64,000 bases of DNA, from the NCBI RefSeq assembly GCF_014200455.1, contig NZ_JACHBW010000001.1:496001-560000 (forward strand), written 5' to 3'. A model generated the notes under the pieces. That model worked only from the letters and a program-made list of their open reading frames with translations. It did not search any database and was not told where the DNA came from. The position numbers were made by a program, and so were the translations under genes. Shown here piece after piece: positions 7,774-15,996 of this stretch (position 1 is the stretch's first letter; each line of letters begins with the position of its first letter). Origin of the DNA: Paraburkholderia bannensis (GTDB taxonomy: Bacteria > Pseudomonadota > Gammaproteobacteria > Burkholderiales > Burkholderiaceae).

Positions 7774-8790
7774 TCAACCGTCGCCCATGATGAGCCGCAA
7801 CCGGCGCGACTCGTCGGCGTTCGCGAGCAGATCCTCGAAGCGCTGATCCGCCAGCCGAGTGAGCGCCGCCGTGGCGTCGGGCGTGGCGATGTCGAGACCG
7901 CGCAGCACCTCCTGATCGGCGCCTGCATCGCTGTTCAGATGCAGATAGCGCTCGCGCAATTCGCGCGCGCAGGTGGCCTGCGCCATGCGCTCCTGCGCCT
8001 GCATGCCCAGCGCGAGCGCGGGCTGCGCCCACGCAAGGCCGCGCAGCGGCAGACGGCTCGGCACGCTGCGATGACGCACGCCCGTGGTGCCGACGCTCAG
8101 CATGCGCACCGGCACGCCGCGCCGCTGCGCCTGGTTCAAGGCGTGCGCATCGGGGCAATTCGCAGCGAGGCCGCCATCGACATGCCAGTCGTCGTCGAGC
8201 AGCATCGCCGGAAAGTGCGCTGGCGCGGCCGAGGTGGCGCGCGTGGCTTCGAGCAGCGTGCAGGTGTCGGCGTCATCGCCCGCCAGGCCCTTGCTGCGCA
8301 GCAGACGCAATTCGCCCAGCGACCAGCTCACGGTCGTGAGCATGAGCGGCTTGTCGATCTCGGCGAGACGCTTGCCCGCCCAGCCGTCCAGACAGGCGAC
8401 GATGGCGCGTTCGAGCGGCTCGGCCGCATAGACTTTTTCGCTCAGGAGCTTGCGCAAGGTGCGCAGCGAGAGTTTGGGGAAGATCGTCGGCCCCCACTGC
8501 GCGAGCATCGCGTAGAGATCGCGAGCGCTCACGCCCGCGGCCAGCCCCGCCGCCAGAATGCCGCCCACCGAGGTGCCCGAGATCAGATCGAAACGCGTGC
8601 CTATCGGCGTACCGCGTTTGCCCAGCCCATTGCCAAAGCGTTCGCTTTCCTCGATGCGCGCGAGCAGCCGCGCCGTGTAAAGCCCGCGATAACCGCCCCC
8701 CGAGAGGCTCAGCACGCGCGTGCAGGCGGGCGCCGGGGTGAGCCGGCCGTCGGGCACCCGGAACTGGTCGTCCAAGGGCTCAGACCTCAA
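7774..8790 (-). CDS. Patatin-like phospholipase (CapV-like), distal gene of a Phd/PIN/patatin operon
   Basis: Patatin-fold acyl hydrolase, 338 residues, predicted to cleave fatty acids from phospholipids. The oxyanion loop GGGYRG is at residues 31-36, the nucleophile elbow GTSVG at 72-76 (S74), and the catalytic aspartate in DGG at 205-207, so the Ser-Asp dyad is complete. There is no signal peptide or membrane segment. Its opening (RVLSLSGGGYRGLYTARLL) resembles CapV-type patatins, the membrane-degrading effectors of some CBASS defence systems, but no cyclic-nucleotide synthase is nearby. Its start overlaps the end of the PIN-like gene by 11 bases, so the two are translationally coupled. Whether it is a defence effector or an ordinary lipase is open. 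Confidence 0.88.
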   Translation of the reverse strand: MRSEPLDDQFRVPDGRLTPAPACTRVLSLSGGGYRGLYTARLLARIEESERFGNGLGKRGTPIGTRFDLISGTSVGGILAAGLAAGVSARDLYAMLAQWGPTIFPKLSLRTLRKLLSEKVYAAEPLERAIVACLDGWAGKRLAEIDKPLMLTTVSWSLGELRLLRSKGLAGDDADTCTLLEATRATSAAPAHFPAMLLDDDWHVDGGLAANCPDAHALNQAQRRGVPVRMLSVGTTGVRHRSVPSRLPLRGLAWAQPALALGMQAQERMAQATCARELRERYLHLNSDAGADQEVLRGLDIATPDATAALTRLADQRFEDLLANADESRRLRLIMGDG

Positions 8791-9238
8791 GCAGGGACAC
8801 GACTTCCACCTGGAGCTTGCGCAACTCGCGGTGGTACGTCTCCTCGGGCTCGACCAGCGTGCAGCCGTTGGCGACCGCCGTGGCGATCACCATGCGCGTA
8901 TCCTGGCCAACCGCATGACGCTGGCCGCTTTTCTCGATTTCAAGCGGATGATGGCCGCGCCACTGCTCCCACTCGGCGGCCTCGTTTTCGGCGAACGGCA
9001 ACATCACGGAGCCGTCGTCCAGCAGCGCGGCCAGGCGCGCTTCGAGCGCCTTCTTGAAGGCCGCGCGGCGCGGCTCGCTGGTCTTGTGCTGGGCGATCAC
9101 CTGGCGCGCGGCCGCCACACTGATGACGCTCAGATTGATGTCGCGCGCCTTCACCCCGCCTTCGATCCATTTGCGCGAGGCGGTGTCTTCGATACACATG
9201 TCGATGAGCGTATTGGTGCCCAACAGGAATCTCGGCAT
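8780..9238 (-). CDS. PIN-domain (VapC-like) protein with degenerate active site
   Basis: A 152-residue protein with a VapC/PIN layout. It begins PRFLLGTNTLID, where active PIN nucleases have a catalytic Asp at the position of G7 (codon GGC). The second catalytic acid, normally Glu in a motif like ISVVTLAEL, is replaced at A43 (LSVISVAAARQV). The third acid, D113, is present in QDTRMVIATA. With two of about four metal ligands missing, ribonuclease activity is doubtful. It lies 63 bases after the Phd-like antitoxin gene and overlaps the patatin gene, so the three form one transcription unit. It may be a decayed toxin, or a PIN fold kept for binding. Confidence 0.8.
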   Translation of the reverse strand: MPRFLLGTNTLIDMCIEDTASRKWIEGGVKARDINLSVISVAAARQVIAQHKTSEPRRAAFKKALEARLAALLDDGSVMLPFAENEAAEWEQWRGHHPLEIEKSGQRHAVGQDTRMVIATAVANGCTLVEPEETYHRELRKLQVEVVSLLEV

Positions 9239-9301
9239 GAACGGCCTGTGCTGTCTGCGTTATTTGTCGTCGTCTTTTGCGGTGCCGCGCAGAGGGACAC
9301 G

Positions 9302-9685
9302 CTAGCGCGGCACGCGGTAGTGATCTTCGGCGTCGATGGACACGTCGCGCGGCAGCTTGCCGGTGGCGGGCACCGAGGGCAGCCCGGCGAACACCTCTGC
9401 CACGGTGCGGTCGCTCACCGTGTTCGACATGAGCGCGACGGCCTGATCGAGGCCGAGGATGATGAAGGGCTCCGGGCCTTGATTGACGATCTCGACCGAG
9501 CCCGACTTCACCCGCTTGAGCACGCTCGAATAATTCGTCTTGAACGCCGAGATGGGCGTGCCGGCCGTGTCCACGTTGGTCGCCCCCACGCGCGCGGCAA
9601 TCGCCTTCACGGCCGCCTGGAAATCGACCTTGCGTCGCTCGGCGGCTTCCTTGCTGGCTTTCGGATCGATAAGGGATGCGGGCAT
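9302..9685 (-). CDS. Phd/YefM-like antitoxin, first gene of the PIN/patatin operon
   Basis: A 127-residue protein whose central part (about 45-86) reads like a Phd/YefM DNA-binding domain: ISAFKTNYSSVLKRVKSG, then a hairpin, EPFIILGLDQAVALM. It is longer than usual, with about 40 residues before this domain and 40 after; the C-terminal part would be the toxin-wrapping tail. The ATG at 9685 has GGAG at good spacing, while an upstream start would add a short hydrophobic leader. The promoter carries paired inverted and direct repeats, as expected for autoregulation. Assignment rests on the domain pattern and the PIN-like gene downstream. Confidence 0.72.
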   Translation of the reverse strand: MPASLIDPKASKEAAERRKVDFQAAVKAIAARVGATNVDTAGTPISAFKTNYSSVLKRVKSGSVEIVNQGPEPFIILGLDQAVALMSNTVSDRTVAEVFAGLPSVPATGKLPRDVSIDAEDHYRVPR

Positions 9686-9708
9686 GGTCGTGGACTCCAG
9701 AAAAAAGA

Positions 9709-9745
9709 TCAACCTGACCAGATGATAGTACCAGGTTGACCAGAT
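9709..9745. promoter_or_regulatory. Operator-like repeats upstream of the antitoxin gene
   Basis: TCAACCTG (9709-9716) and CAGGTTGA (9732-9739) form an inverted repeat, and TGACCAGAT occurs twice exactly 22 bp apart (9715-9723, 9737-9745), two helical turns. The block lies 24 bases before the antitoxin ATG, where antitoxin or toxin-antitoxin complexes normally bind to repress their own operon. Confidence 0.65.
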
Positions 9746-9796
9746 ATCAAAGTTTCACACGGGGTCGGAATCCATGACCGCAGCGCCCTTTCTGGC

Positions 9797-10642
9797 TTAC
9801 TTCAGCAGCACGCGCGCGTGGTGCGCCAGATGGTCTTCGATAAAGCTCTGGATGAAGAAATAGCCGTGATCGTAGCCCTCGTGACGACGCAGCGTGAGCG
9901 GCTGGCCGGCCGCCGCGCAGGCGGCTTCGAACACTTCCGGGTTGAGCTGGTTCGGCAGGAAGGCATCGGCCAGACCCTGATCGACGAGAATGCCTTCCTC
10001 GAACTTGCGCACCGCCTGGCCGACGAGTTCGCTGGCGTCGTATTGCTTCCACGCTTCGCGGTCCTCGCCCAGATAGCCGGAGAACGCCTTCTCGCCCCAC
10101 GGGCAGCGCGTGGGCGCGGCGATCGGCGCAAATGCCGACACCGAGCGGTAAATGTCCGGATTCTTCAGCGCCAGTGTGAGCGCGCCGTGACCGCCCATCG
10201 AGTGGCCGAAGATGCCCAGGCGAGCGCCGTCGACGGGCAGGCTCGCCGTGACCGCTTCGCGCAGTTCGTCGCGCACGTAGCTGCCCATGCGCCAGTGTCT
10301 GGACCACGGCTCGCGCGTGGCGTCGAGATAGAAACCCGCGCCGACGCCGAAGTCCCATGCATCGGCCTCGCCCGGCACGTTCGCGCCGCGTGGGCTGGTA
10401 TCCGGCGCAATCAGTGCGATGCCGTGCTGCGCCGCGAAGCGCTGCGCGCCCGCCTTGATCGGGAAGGTTTCTTCGGTGCAGGTCAGGCCCGCGAGATAGA
10501 ACAGCCCCGGAACTTTCTGCGTGCGCGCCTGCGGCGGCAGATAGAGGGAAAAACGCATCGGCAGGCCGATGGTTTCCGAATCGTGTTTGTAGATGCGCTG
10601 CACGCCGTCGTAGCAGGCGTGTTCTTCAATCAGGATCAGCAT
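9797..10642 (-). CDS. fghA: S-formylglutathione hydrolase
   Basis: Cytosolic esterase-D-type alpha/beta hydrolase, 281 residues, that splits S-formylglutathione into formate and glutathione in formaldehyde detoxification. The nucleophile is S148 in GHSMGGHGAL. The acid is in the LVDQG stretch and the histidine in GYDHGYFF near residue 255. The family's FYLAGLTCTEETF and SPRGANVPGEADAWDFGVGAGF stretches are intact. The start at 10642 has GGAG upstream; a longer frame runs into unrelated sequence. No glutathione-dependent formaldehyde dehydrogenase is adjacent. It is cotranscribed at most with xylB upstream, 88 bases away. Confidence 0.95.
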   Translation of the reverse strand: MLILIEEHACYDGVQRIYKHDSETIGLPMRFSLYLPPQARTQKVPGLFYLAGLTCTEETFPIKAGAQRFAAQHGIALIAPDTSPRGANVPGEADAWDFGVGAGFYLDATREPWSRHWRMGSYVRDELREAVTASLPVDGARLGIFGHSMGGHGALTLALKNPDIYRSVSAFAPIAAPTRCPWGEKAFSGYLGEDREAWKQYDASELVGQAVRKFEEGILVDQGLADAFLPNQLNPEVFEAACAAAGQPLTLRRHEGYDHGYFFIQSFIEDHLAHHARVLLK

Positions 10643-10698
10643 GGTTGCTCCGATGTTCGCGTTGTCTTGAATCCGATGATTCTGATGCAGACTTCCGG

Positions 10699-10734
10699 GC
10701 CGACTTTCAAGCCGACTTCCAGGCCGATTTTCAG
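10699..10734. repeat. 12-bp tandem repeat spanning the xylB stop codon
   Basis: Three degenerate 12-bp copies (GCCGACTTTCAA, GCCGACTTCCAG, GCCGATTTTCAG) run from 10699 to 10734, with a weaker copy just before them. The third contains the xylB stop codon at 10731-10733. Confidence 0.8.
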
Positions 10735-12221
10735 GCCGCCGGGAACCACGTTCGCACGCGGCCGTAGAGATCGATGAAACGCGCGTAGCGCTGCGCGAGC
10801 GCGGCGTCCTCGCGCGCTTGGGCCACCCGCGTGGCGGCGGGCGCGAGCGCCGCAAGTTCGTCGATACGCCAGTGTCCGCAGGCCACGCCGCCCAGCAACG
10901 CCGCGCCGCGCGTGGCCGCGTTCGGACAGTCGATGGCGTCGAGCCGTGCACCGAGCGTATCCGCCAGAAGTTGCCGCCAGCGCGGATCGACCGAACCGCC
11001 GCCCGCGAGCTTGAGCGTGGCGATGGCCGCATCGGACGTGCCGTGTTCGCCTGCGTTCGCCTCACGCAGGGCGTCGAGGCCCGCGCGCAAGGCAAAGGCC
11101 ACGCCTTCGAAGGCGGCGCGCATCAGCATGCCGCGCGTATCGCCGATACCCGCGCCCAGCCAGCCGCCGCGCGCCGCCGGATCGAGCCACGGCGAGCGCT
11201 CGCCGCTCAGATACGGCAGGAAAGTAAGCGTGGGCGACGGTGGCGCGGCGAACGCCTCTTCATACGCCTGCGCCCAATCGTAAGCGAGCCAGCCGCGCGC
11301 CGCTTCGAGCGCGACGCCCACGTTCTGCATCGCGGCCATCGCATACCAGCCGCCGCTCGCCGAGCGATAGCGATGCAGACCGCGGCGCGCGGGCGGCGCG
11401 GTGCGCGCGGTGACGAGAATCTGGCCGCCCGTTCCGGTGGTGAGCAAGGCATCGCCGTCTTCATGCAGGCCGCTGCCGAGAGCCGCGCACGGCGTATCGC
11501 CCGCGCCTGTCGCGAGCACGACGCCTGCGGGGACACCGAGCGCACGCGCGGCATCGGCGTGCAGCGTGCCGCTTGCCGCCCCCGACGCGGCGAGCGGCGC
11601 GAACCAGCGTGCGGGCAATCCCAGCCGCTCGATCAGGGCGAAATCCCACGCGCCGTCGGGCGCGGCGAGCGCGGTCGCACAGGCATCGGACGGATCGGCG
11701 ACGCATGCATCCTGGGCTGCGCCCGCGAGGCGCAAGCGCAGCCAGTCCTTGGGCTGCAGCGCCCACTGCGCGGCATCGGCGATCGCGTGTTCGTTCTGCA
11801 TCACCCAGCGCAGCAGCGGGCCGGCCATGCCGGGCGCGACGGGATTCGAGGCCGCGCCGTCACTCTGCCCTGCACCCAGTTGCCAACCGTCGAGCAACGC
11901 GTGCGCGCGCGTGTCGGGCCACAGCATCGCGGGACGCAGCGCGCGCCCCGCCGCATCGGTGAGCACGACGCCGTGCATCTGTCCGGAAAAGCCGATGCCC
12001 TTCACCGCCGCGCGTTCGTCTTCGGGCAAGCGCGCGCAGGCATCGACCAGCGCACGCCACCAGCGCTCGACATCGATTTCCGCCCAGCCGGGCTGCGGCG
12101 TGTCGAGCGTGTAGGCGACGCTCGCGACGGCGCGCTCCACGCCCGCCTCATCGACGAGCGCTACTTTGAGCGAACCGGTGCCAAGATCGATGCCGAGAAA
12201 GCGCGTGAGCGGTGCGTTCAT
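10731..12221 (-). CDS. xylB: Xylulokinase (FGGY family carbohydrate kinase)
   Basis: Cytoplasmic kinase, 496 residues, that phosphorylates D-xylulose to D-xylulose 5-phosphate for the pentose phosphate pathway. The N-terminal phosphate loop FLGIDLGTGSLKVAL and the conserved GFSGQMHGVV and LWPDTRAHA segments place it in the xylulokinase group. The C-terminal actin-like half includes GGGSVDPRWRQLLADTL. The polyol operon at the start of the window may feed it, since arabitol-type dehydrogenases yield xylulose, but the two are separated by the metal importer and the patatin operon. The chosen ATG has only a weak ribosome binding site. Confidence 0.92.
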   Translation of the reverse strand: MNAPLTRFLGIDLGTGSLKVALVDEAGVERAVASVAYTLDTPQPGWAEIDVERWWRALVDACARLPEDERAAVKGIGFSGQMHGVVLTDAAGRALRPAMLWPDTRAHALLDGWQLGAGQSDGAASNPVAPGMAGPLLRWVMQNEHAIADAAQWALQPKDWLRLRLAGAAQDACVADPSDACATALAAPDGAWDFALIERLGLPARWFAPLAASGAASGTLHADAARALGVPAGVVLATGAGDTPCAALGSGLHEDGDALLTTGTGGQILVTARTAPPARRGLHRYRSASGGWYAMAAMQNVGVALEAARGWLAYDWAQAYEEAFAAPPSPTLTFLPYLSGERSPWLDPAARGGWLGAGIGDTRGMLMRAAFEGVAFALRAGLDALREANAGEHGTSDAAIATLKLAGGGSVDPRWRQLLADTLGARLDAIDCPNAATRGAALLGGVACGHWRIDELAALAPAATRVAQAREDAALAQRYARFIDLYGRVRTWFPAA

Positions 12222-12841
12222 GCGAGGTAATCAAGAGAAGAGGATGAGGAACGCAGGCGATGCATTCGAGGGCTGGATCGCCGCGGCAAAAAGAGCCATG
12301 ATAGCGATAGCATCTGTCAGTCGCGAGCAGGGTCGCCCGGCGTGCGCGACCCTGCCGACCATCAATGCGGATTCGACCCATTCGACTCATTTCCGCACGC
12401 GTTCGCAGCCTGTTCGCGGGTTAACCCGGTGGCTGGTCGAGCGATGCGAAACGGCTCACATGCGGACGGCGAAATATAGATCATAAGGGTGCGCCCATAT
12501 ATAGCGCGCCCCGCCGCCCGGCTTTCCATTCGCGACATCGCGCTAAACCTTGCGCGCACCTCACCGCACAAGCCCTCGCCCGGATCCGTCGGAATCCTTT
12601 CCAGCGCCTGAAAAAAGGCCCCAACGCCACTTTGTGGCACTCCACCTACGGCGAGACGACGCGCCGCAATATCCTCGCGCACCCATATCGACGCCCAATC
12701 TCCCGCCAATAACGCGCGCCAGGCGAGCCGCGCGCATATCGCCCCCGGAAAGCACGGAATAGTCCCCAGCGGTCTTGTTGCTTATTTTCGTCCCGCATAC
12801 CTTGGAGGCCATATTCCCAAACGAAGACGGAGAGAGACGAC
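12222..12841. other. 620-base intergenic region upstream of the NCS2 permease
   Basis: No gene is supported in either strand. The region holds a perfect 12-bp palindrome CGGGTTAACCCG at 12417-12428 and an AT-rich CCCATATATAG near 12494-12504. GGAGAG precedes the permease ATG by about eight bases. I see no riboswitch fold I could defend. Confidence 0.6.
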
Positions 12842-14299
12842 ATGCATCCCCAGGGTATCGAAAGGGAGCAGGCCCAGTCCCGACAGAGTGGCCGCGACCA
12901 GGTTCACCCGTGCGACGAGCGCCTGCCGTTCGGCCAGCTTCTCACGCTCGGCATCCAGCACGTGCTCGTGATGTATGCGGGCGCGGTTGCGGTGCCGCTC
13001 ATCGTCGGCGGCGCCATCGGCCTGCCGAAAGACCAGGTGGCCTTCCTCATCAGCGCCGACCTGTTCGCCTGCGGCATCGCCACGCTGATCCAGACGCTCG
13101 GCCTGTGGATCTTCGGCATCCGCCTGCCCGTCATCATGGGCTGCACTTTCGCCTCGGTCGGCCCGATGATCGCCATCGGCACCAATCCGTCGCTGGGCAT
13201 TCTCGACATCTTCGGCTCGACGATTGCGGCGGGCGCGATCGGCATCGTGATCGCACCGCTGATCGGCAAGCTGCTGCGCTTCTTCCCGCCCGTCGTGGTG
13301 GGCACGGTGATCGCCGTGATCGGTCTCTCGCTGATGGAAGTGGGCATCAACTGGGCCGCGGGCGGCGTGGGCAATCCGCATTACGGCGACCCGACCTATC
13401 TCGGTCTCTCGCTGCTGGTGCTGATGCTGATCCTGCTCATCAACAAGTTCGGGCGCGGCTTTGTCGCCAATATTTCGGTGCTGCTGGGCATCGTCGCGGG
13501 CTTCGCGATCGCGCTGGCGCTGGGCCGCGTGAGCCTTGACGGCGTCACGCACGCACCGTGGGTCGGCTTCGTCATGCCGTTCCACTTCGGTGTGCCGAAG
13601 TTCCACATCCTGCCGATCGCGACCATGGTGATCGTGATGTTCGTGACCTTCATCGAATCGACGGGCATGTTCCTCGCCGTCGGCGACATGGTGGATCGTC
13701 CCGTCGATCAGGCCACGCTCGTGCGCGGCCTGCGCGTCGACGGTCTGGGCACGATGATCGGCGGCATCTTCAACTCGTTCCCGCATACCTCGTTTTCGCA
13801 GAACGTCGGCCTGATCGGCGTGACGGGTGTGAAGAGCCGTTATGTCTGCGCGATGGGCGGCGTGATCCTCGTGCTGCTCGGCCTGTTCCCGAAGATGGCG
13901 CAGATGGTCGCGTCGGTGCCGCCGTTCGTGCTGGGCGGCGCGGGACTGGTGATGTTCGGCATGGTGGCGGCGAACGGCATCAAGGTGCTCTCGAAGGTCG
14001 ACTTCGTGAAGAACCAGCACAACCTGTTCATCGTCGCGGTGAGCGTGGGCTTCGGCCTCGTGCCGGTGGTCTCGCCGCACTTCTTCGCGCAACTGCCGCC
14101 TGCCCTCTCGCCGATCCTGCATAGCGGCATCCTGCTGGCTTCGGTTTCGGCAGTCTTCCTCAATATCATCTTCAACGGCGTGAAAAGCGAACGCGCCGCC
14201 GAGCGCGACATCCGCCGCGCCGGTCACGATCTCGACGGCAGCCATGCACAGGGCGCCCCGGAAGCAGGACACGAAATGCAGCGCACGGCCGCTCACTGA
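12842..14299 (+). CDS. NCS2/NAT-family xanthine/uracil permease
   Basis: Inner-membrane proton symporter for purine bases, 485 residues, with about 14 membrane segments. The first segment contains QHVLVMYAGAVAVPLIVGG, and the NAT signature is QNVGLIGVTG near residue 322. The conserved acidic motif FIESTGMFLAVGD lies before it. The features fit xanthine permeases (XanQ/PbuX/UapA group) better than uracil permeases, but the base transported is not certain. The last 30 residues are a charged hydrophilic tail. It stands alone with a long upstream region and two terminator-like hairpins downstream. Confidence 0.92.
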   Translation: MHPQGIEREQAQSRQSGRDQVHPCDERLPFGQLLTLGIQHVLVMYAGAVAVPLIVGGAIGLPKDQVAFLISADLFACGIATLIQTLGLWIFGIRLPVIMGCTFASVGPMIAIGTNPSLGILDIFGSTIAAGAIGIVIAPLIGKLLRFFPPVVVGTVIAVIGLSLMEVGINWAAGGVGNPHYGDPTYLGLSLLVLMLILLINKFGRGFVANISVLLGIVAGFAIALALGRVSLDGVTHAPWVGFVMPFHFGVPKFHILPIATMVIVMFVTFIESTGMFLAVGDMVDRPVDQATLVRGLRVDGLGTMIGGIFNSFPHTSFSQNVGLIGVTGVKSRYVCAMGGVILVLLGLFPKMAQMVASVPPFVLGGAGLVMFGMVAANGIKVLSKVDFVKNQHNLFIVAVSVGFGLVPVVSPHFFAQLPPALSPILHSGILLASVSAVFLNIIFNGVKSERAAERDIRRAGHDLDGSHAQGAPEAGHEMQRTAAH

Positions 14300-14350
14300 G
14301 TCATGGACCGAACCCTGCGCGCAATCACGTACTGAGTCGACGCGAGAGGC

Positions 14351-14425
14351 GCCCCGACCGCGCATAGGGCGCGAGCCGGGGCCTTTTGCTGGTTTGGCGT
14401 CACGGGAAACCGTGACGCCTTTTTT
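14351..14425 (+). terminator. Tandem rho-independent terminators after the NCS2 permease
   Basis: A first hairpin pairs GCCCCG (14351) with CGGGGC (14377-14382), followed by TTTT. A second, stronger one pairs GGCGTCACGG (14396-14405) with CCGTGACGCC (14410-14419) around GAAA and is followed by six Ts. Confidence 0.9.
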
Positions 14426-14641
14426 GTTTGCCGATACGGATTCGACGCGTGTTCACGGCGGATTCGATGCTTGTGCGCGCAACCGTCGAGTCATCGCGCA
14501 TAAAGTTGCGCAAAATTACCCCAACGATGCCGGTTTGCAGACATCGGCGTGCTGCGAATTCGCGCCCTGCGCTATATTCGGCCTCTCCGTGGCTTACGAC
14601 TACTTGACTGCAAAGGCCACTCAAAATACAGGGGGATTCCG

Positions 14642-15109
14642 ATGACCGACAGCACCGTCCAGCAACCTTCGTTCGCCTTTATCGCCGCTTCCTGGGCCGC
14701 CCTGCTCGCGGGCTTCTGCGCTTATCTGGTGGGCCTGTTCAACGCGGGCATGCAGCTCAACGAGAAGGGCTACTACTTCACCGTGCTGGTATTCGGCCTT
14801 TATGCGGCCATCTCGCTGCAAAAGAGCGTGCGCGATCGCGCCGAAGGGCTGCCCGTCACCGGCATCTACTATTTCCTCAGTTGGGTCGCGCTCGTGCTGT
14901 CCATCCTGCTGCTCGCCGTCGGGCTGTTCAACGCCACGCTCGCGCTCAGCGAAAAAGGCTTCTACGCGATGTCCTTCGTGCTCGCCCTGTTCGGCTCGGT
15001 CACGGTGCAGAAGAACGCGCGCGATATTCAGGCTTTGCGCCCGCTCAATAGCGCGCCGAACCCTGACGCCCCCGCCTTCCCGTCGCGCGATGCCGAGGGT
15101 TCGAATTGA
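14642..15109 (+). CDS. YiaA/YiaB-type inner membrane protein
   Basis: Small integral membrane protein, 155 residues, with two copies of a two-helix module: WAALLAGFCAYLVGLFNAGM..LNEKGYYFTVLVFGLYAAISLQKSVRD and a second copy ending ALFGSVTVQKNARD. This internal duplication is the YiaA/YiaB family pattern. Function is unknown. The ATG at 14642 has a GGGGG purine tract upstream. Its stop overlaps the TTG start of the next gene, so the two are coupled. Confidence 0.85.
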   Translation: MTDSTVQQPSFAFIAASWAALLAGFCAYLVGLFNAGMQLNEKGYYFTVLVFGLYAAISLQKSVRDRAEGLPVTGIYYFLSWVALVLSILLLAVGLFNATLALSEKGFYAMSFVLALFGSVTVQKNARDIQALRPLNSAPNPDAPAFPSRDAEGSN

Positions 15110-15966
15110 ACGACGGTCGCAACACGAAACCCGGCCTGTCATCCATGTTCAAACTCCCATCGAACCCGAAGACCGTGGCGATCGGCGGCGCGGTCGCGGC
15201 CGTCGTCATCGTGCTGTTCATGAGCATGCATGTGGTGCCGGCCGGGCATCGCGGCGTCGTCAAGGTGTTCGGCGACGTGAAGGACAAACCGCTCGCCGAA
15301 GGCCTGCATATCCTCAACCCGCTCGCGCAGGTGGTGGATTTCAACGTGCGCTTCCAGAGCGCCACCGCGACCAAGGCCGAAGGCGGCACCGCCGATCTCC
15401 AGGAAGTGTTCGAAGACATCACGCTCAACTACGAATACGACCCGGAGCATGCGCCTTACGTCTACAACAACTTCGGCAACGATTCGGATATCGAAGCGAA
15501 ATTCATCGTGCCGGCGCTGTACGAATCGTTCAAGGCCGTGACCTCGCAGTACACCGCCGAGCAGCTGGTCACGCGGCGCGCCGAGGTCTCACAGGACATC
15601 GTTAAGGTGCTGCAGGCGAAGCTCGCCAAATACCGCATCATCGTGAGCGATATCAACGTGCAGAACTTCCACTTCGACGAGCAGTTCGCCGGTGCGGTGC
15701 GCCAGAAAGTGGTCGCGGGACAGAACCGCCTGACCGCCGAGCAGCAGCTCGAAACCGCGAAGGTCACCGCGCAGCAGAAGATCGTTGAGGCCGAAGGTCA
15801 GGCGAAGGCCATCGCCATCCAGGCACAGGCGATCCAGCAGCAGGGCGGCTCGGAATACGTGGCGCTGGAGGCCGTGAAGAAGTGGGACGGGCATTTGCCG
15901 CAGCAGTGGTCGGGCGCGGCGATTCCGTTTGTGAATTTCGCTTCCCCGCAGCCGACCTCGCACTGA
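15106..15966 (+). CDS. SPFH-domain (prohibitin/stomatin-like) membrane protein
   Basis: A 286-residue protein with one N-terminal membrane anchor (about residues 22-42, IGGAVAAVVIVLFMSM) and an SPFH/band-7 domain, ending with a coiled-coil-like region rich in Ala, Gln and Glu (about 205-250). Bacterial prohibitins form ring assemblies on the membrane and bind FtsH-type proteases; that role is inferred. I use the TTG at 15106 because GAGGG lies six bases upstream and the codon overlaps the preceding stop (TTGA). The ATG at 15145 has no ribosome binding site, though it would keep the anchor. Confidence 0.87.
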   Translation: MNDGRNTKPGLSSMFKLPSNPKTVAIGGAVAAVVIVLFMSMHVVPAGHRGVVKVFGDVKDKPLAEGLHILNPLAQVVDFNVRFQSATATKAEGGTADLQEVFEDITLNYEYDPEHAPYVYNNFGNDSDIEAKFIVPALYESFKAVTSQYTAEQLVTRRAEVSQDIVKVLQAKLAKYRIIVSDINVQNFHFDEQFAGAVRQKVVAGQNRLTAEQQLETAKVTAQQKIVEAEGQAKAIAIQAQAIQQQGGSEYVALEAVKKWDGHLPQQWSGAAIPFVNFASPQPTSH

Positions 15967-15996
15967 CTGACACGCGTGGATAGCGCACGCGGATAA

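Noticed and set aside
7774..8790. Complete CBASS locus
   Set aside because: The patatin looks CapV-like, but no CD-NTase, Cap2 or Cap3 gene is next to it.
10643..11095. Longer start for S-formylglutathione hydrolase
   Set aside because: The added part is the xylB gene read in another frame; the internal ATG has GGAG and a family-typical N-terminus.
12782..14365. A 527-codon open frame on the minus strand
   Set aside because: Antisense to the NCS2 permease; His/Asp/Arg-rich shadow of a GC-rich gene.
14549..14641. Upstream start of the YiaA protein
   Set aside because: Adds a short Arg/Leu-rich leader without a ribosome binding site; the ATG at 14642 begins the family domain.
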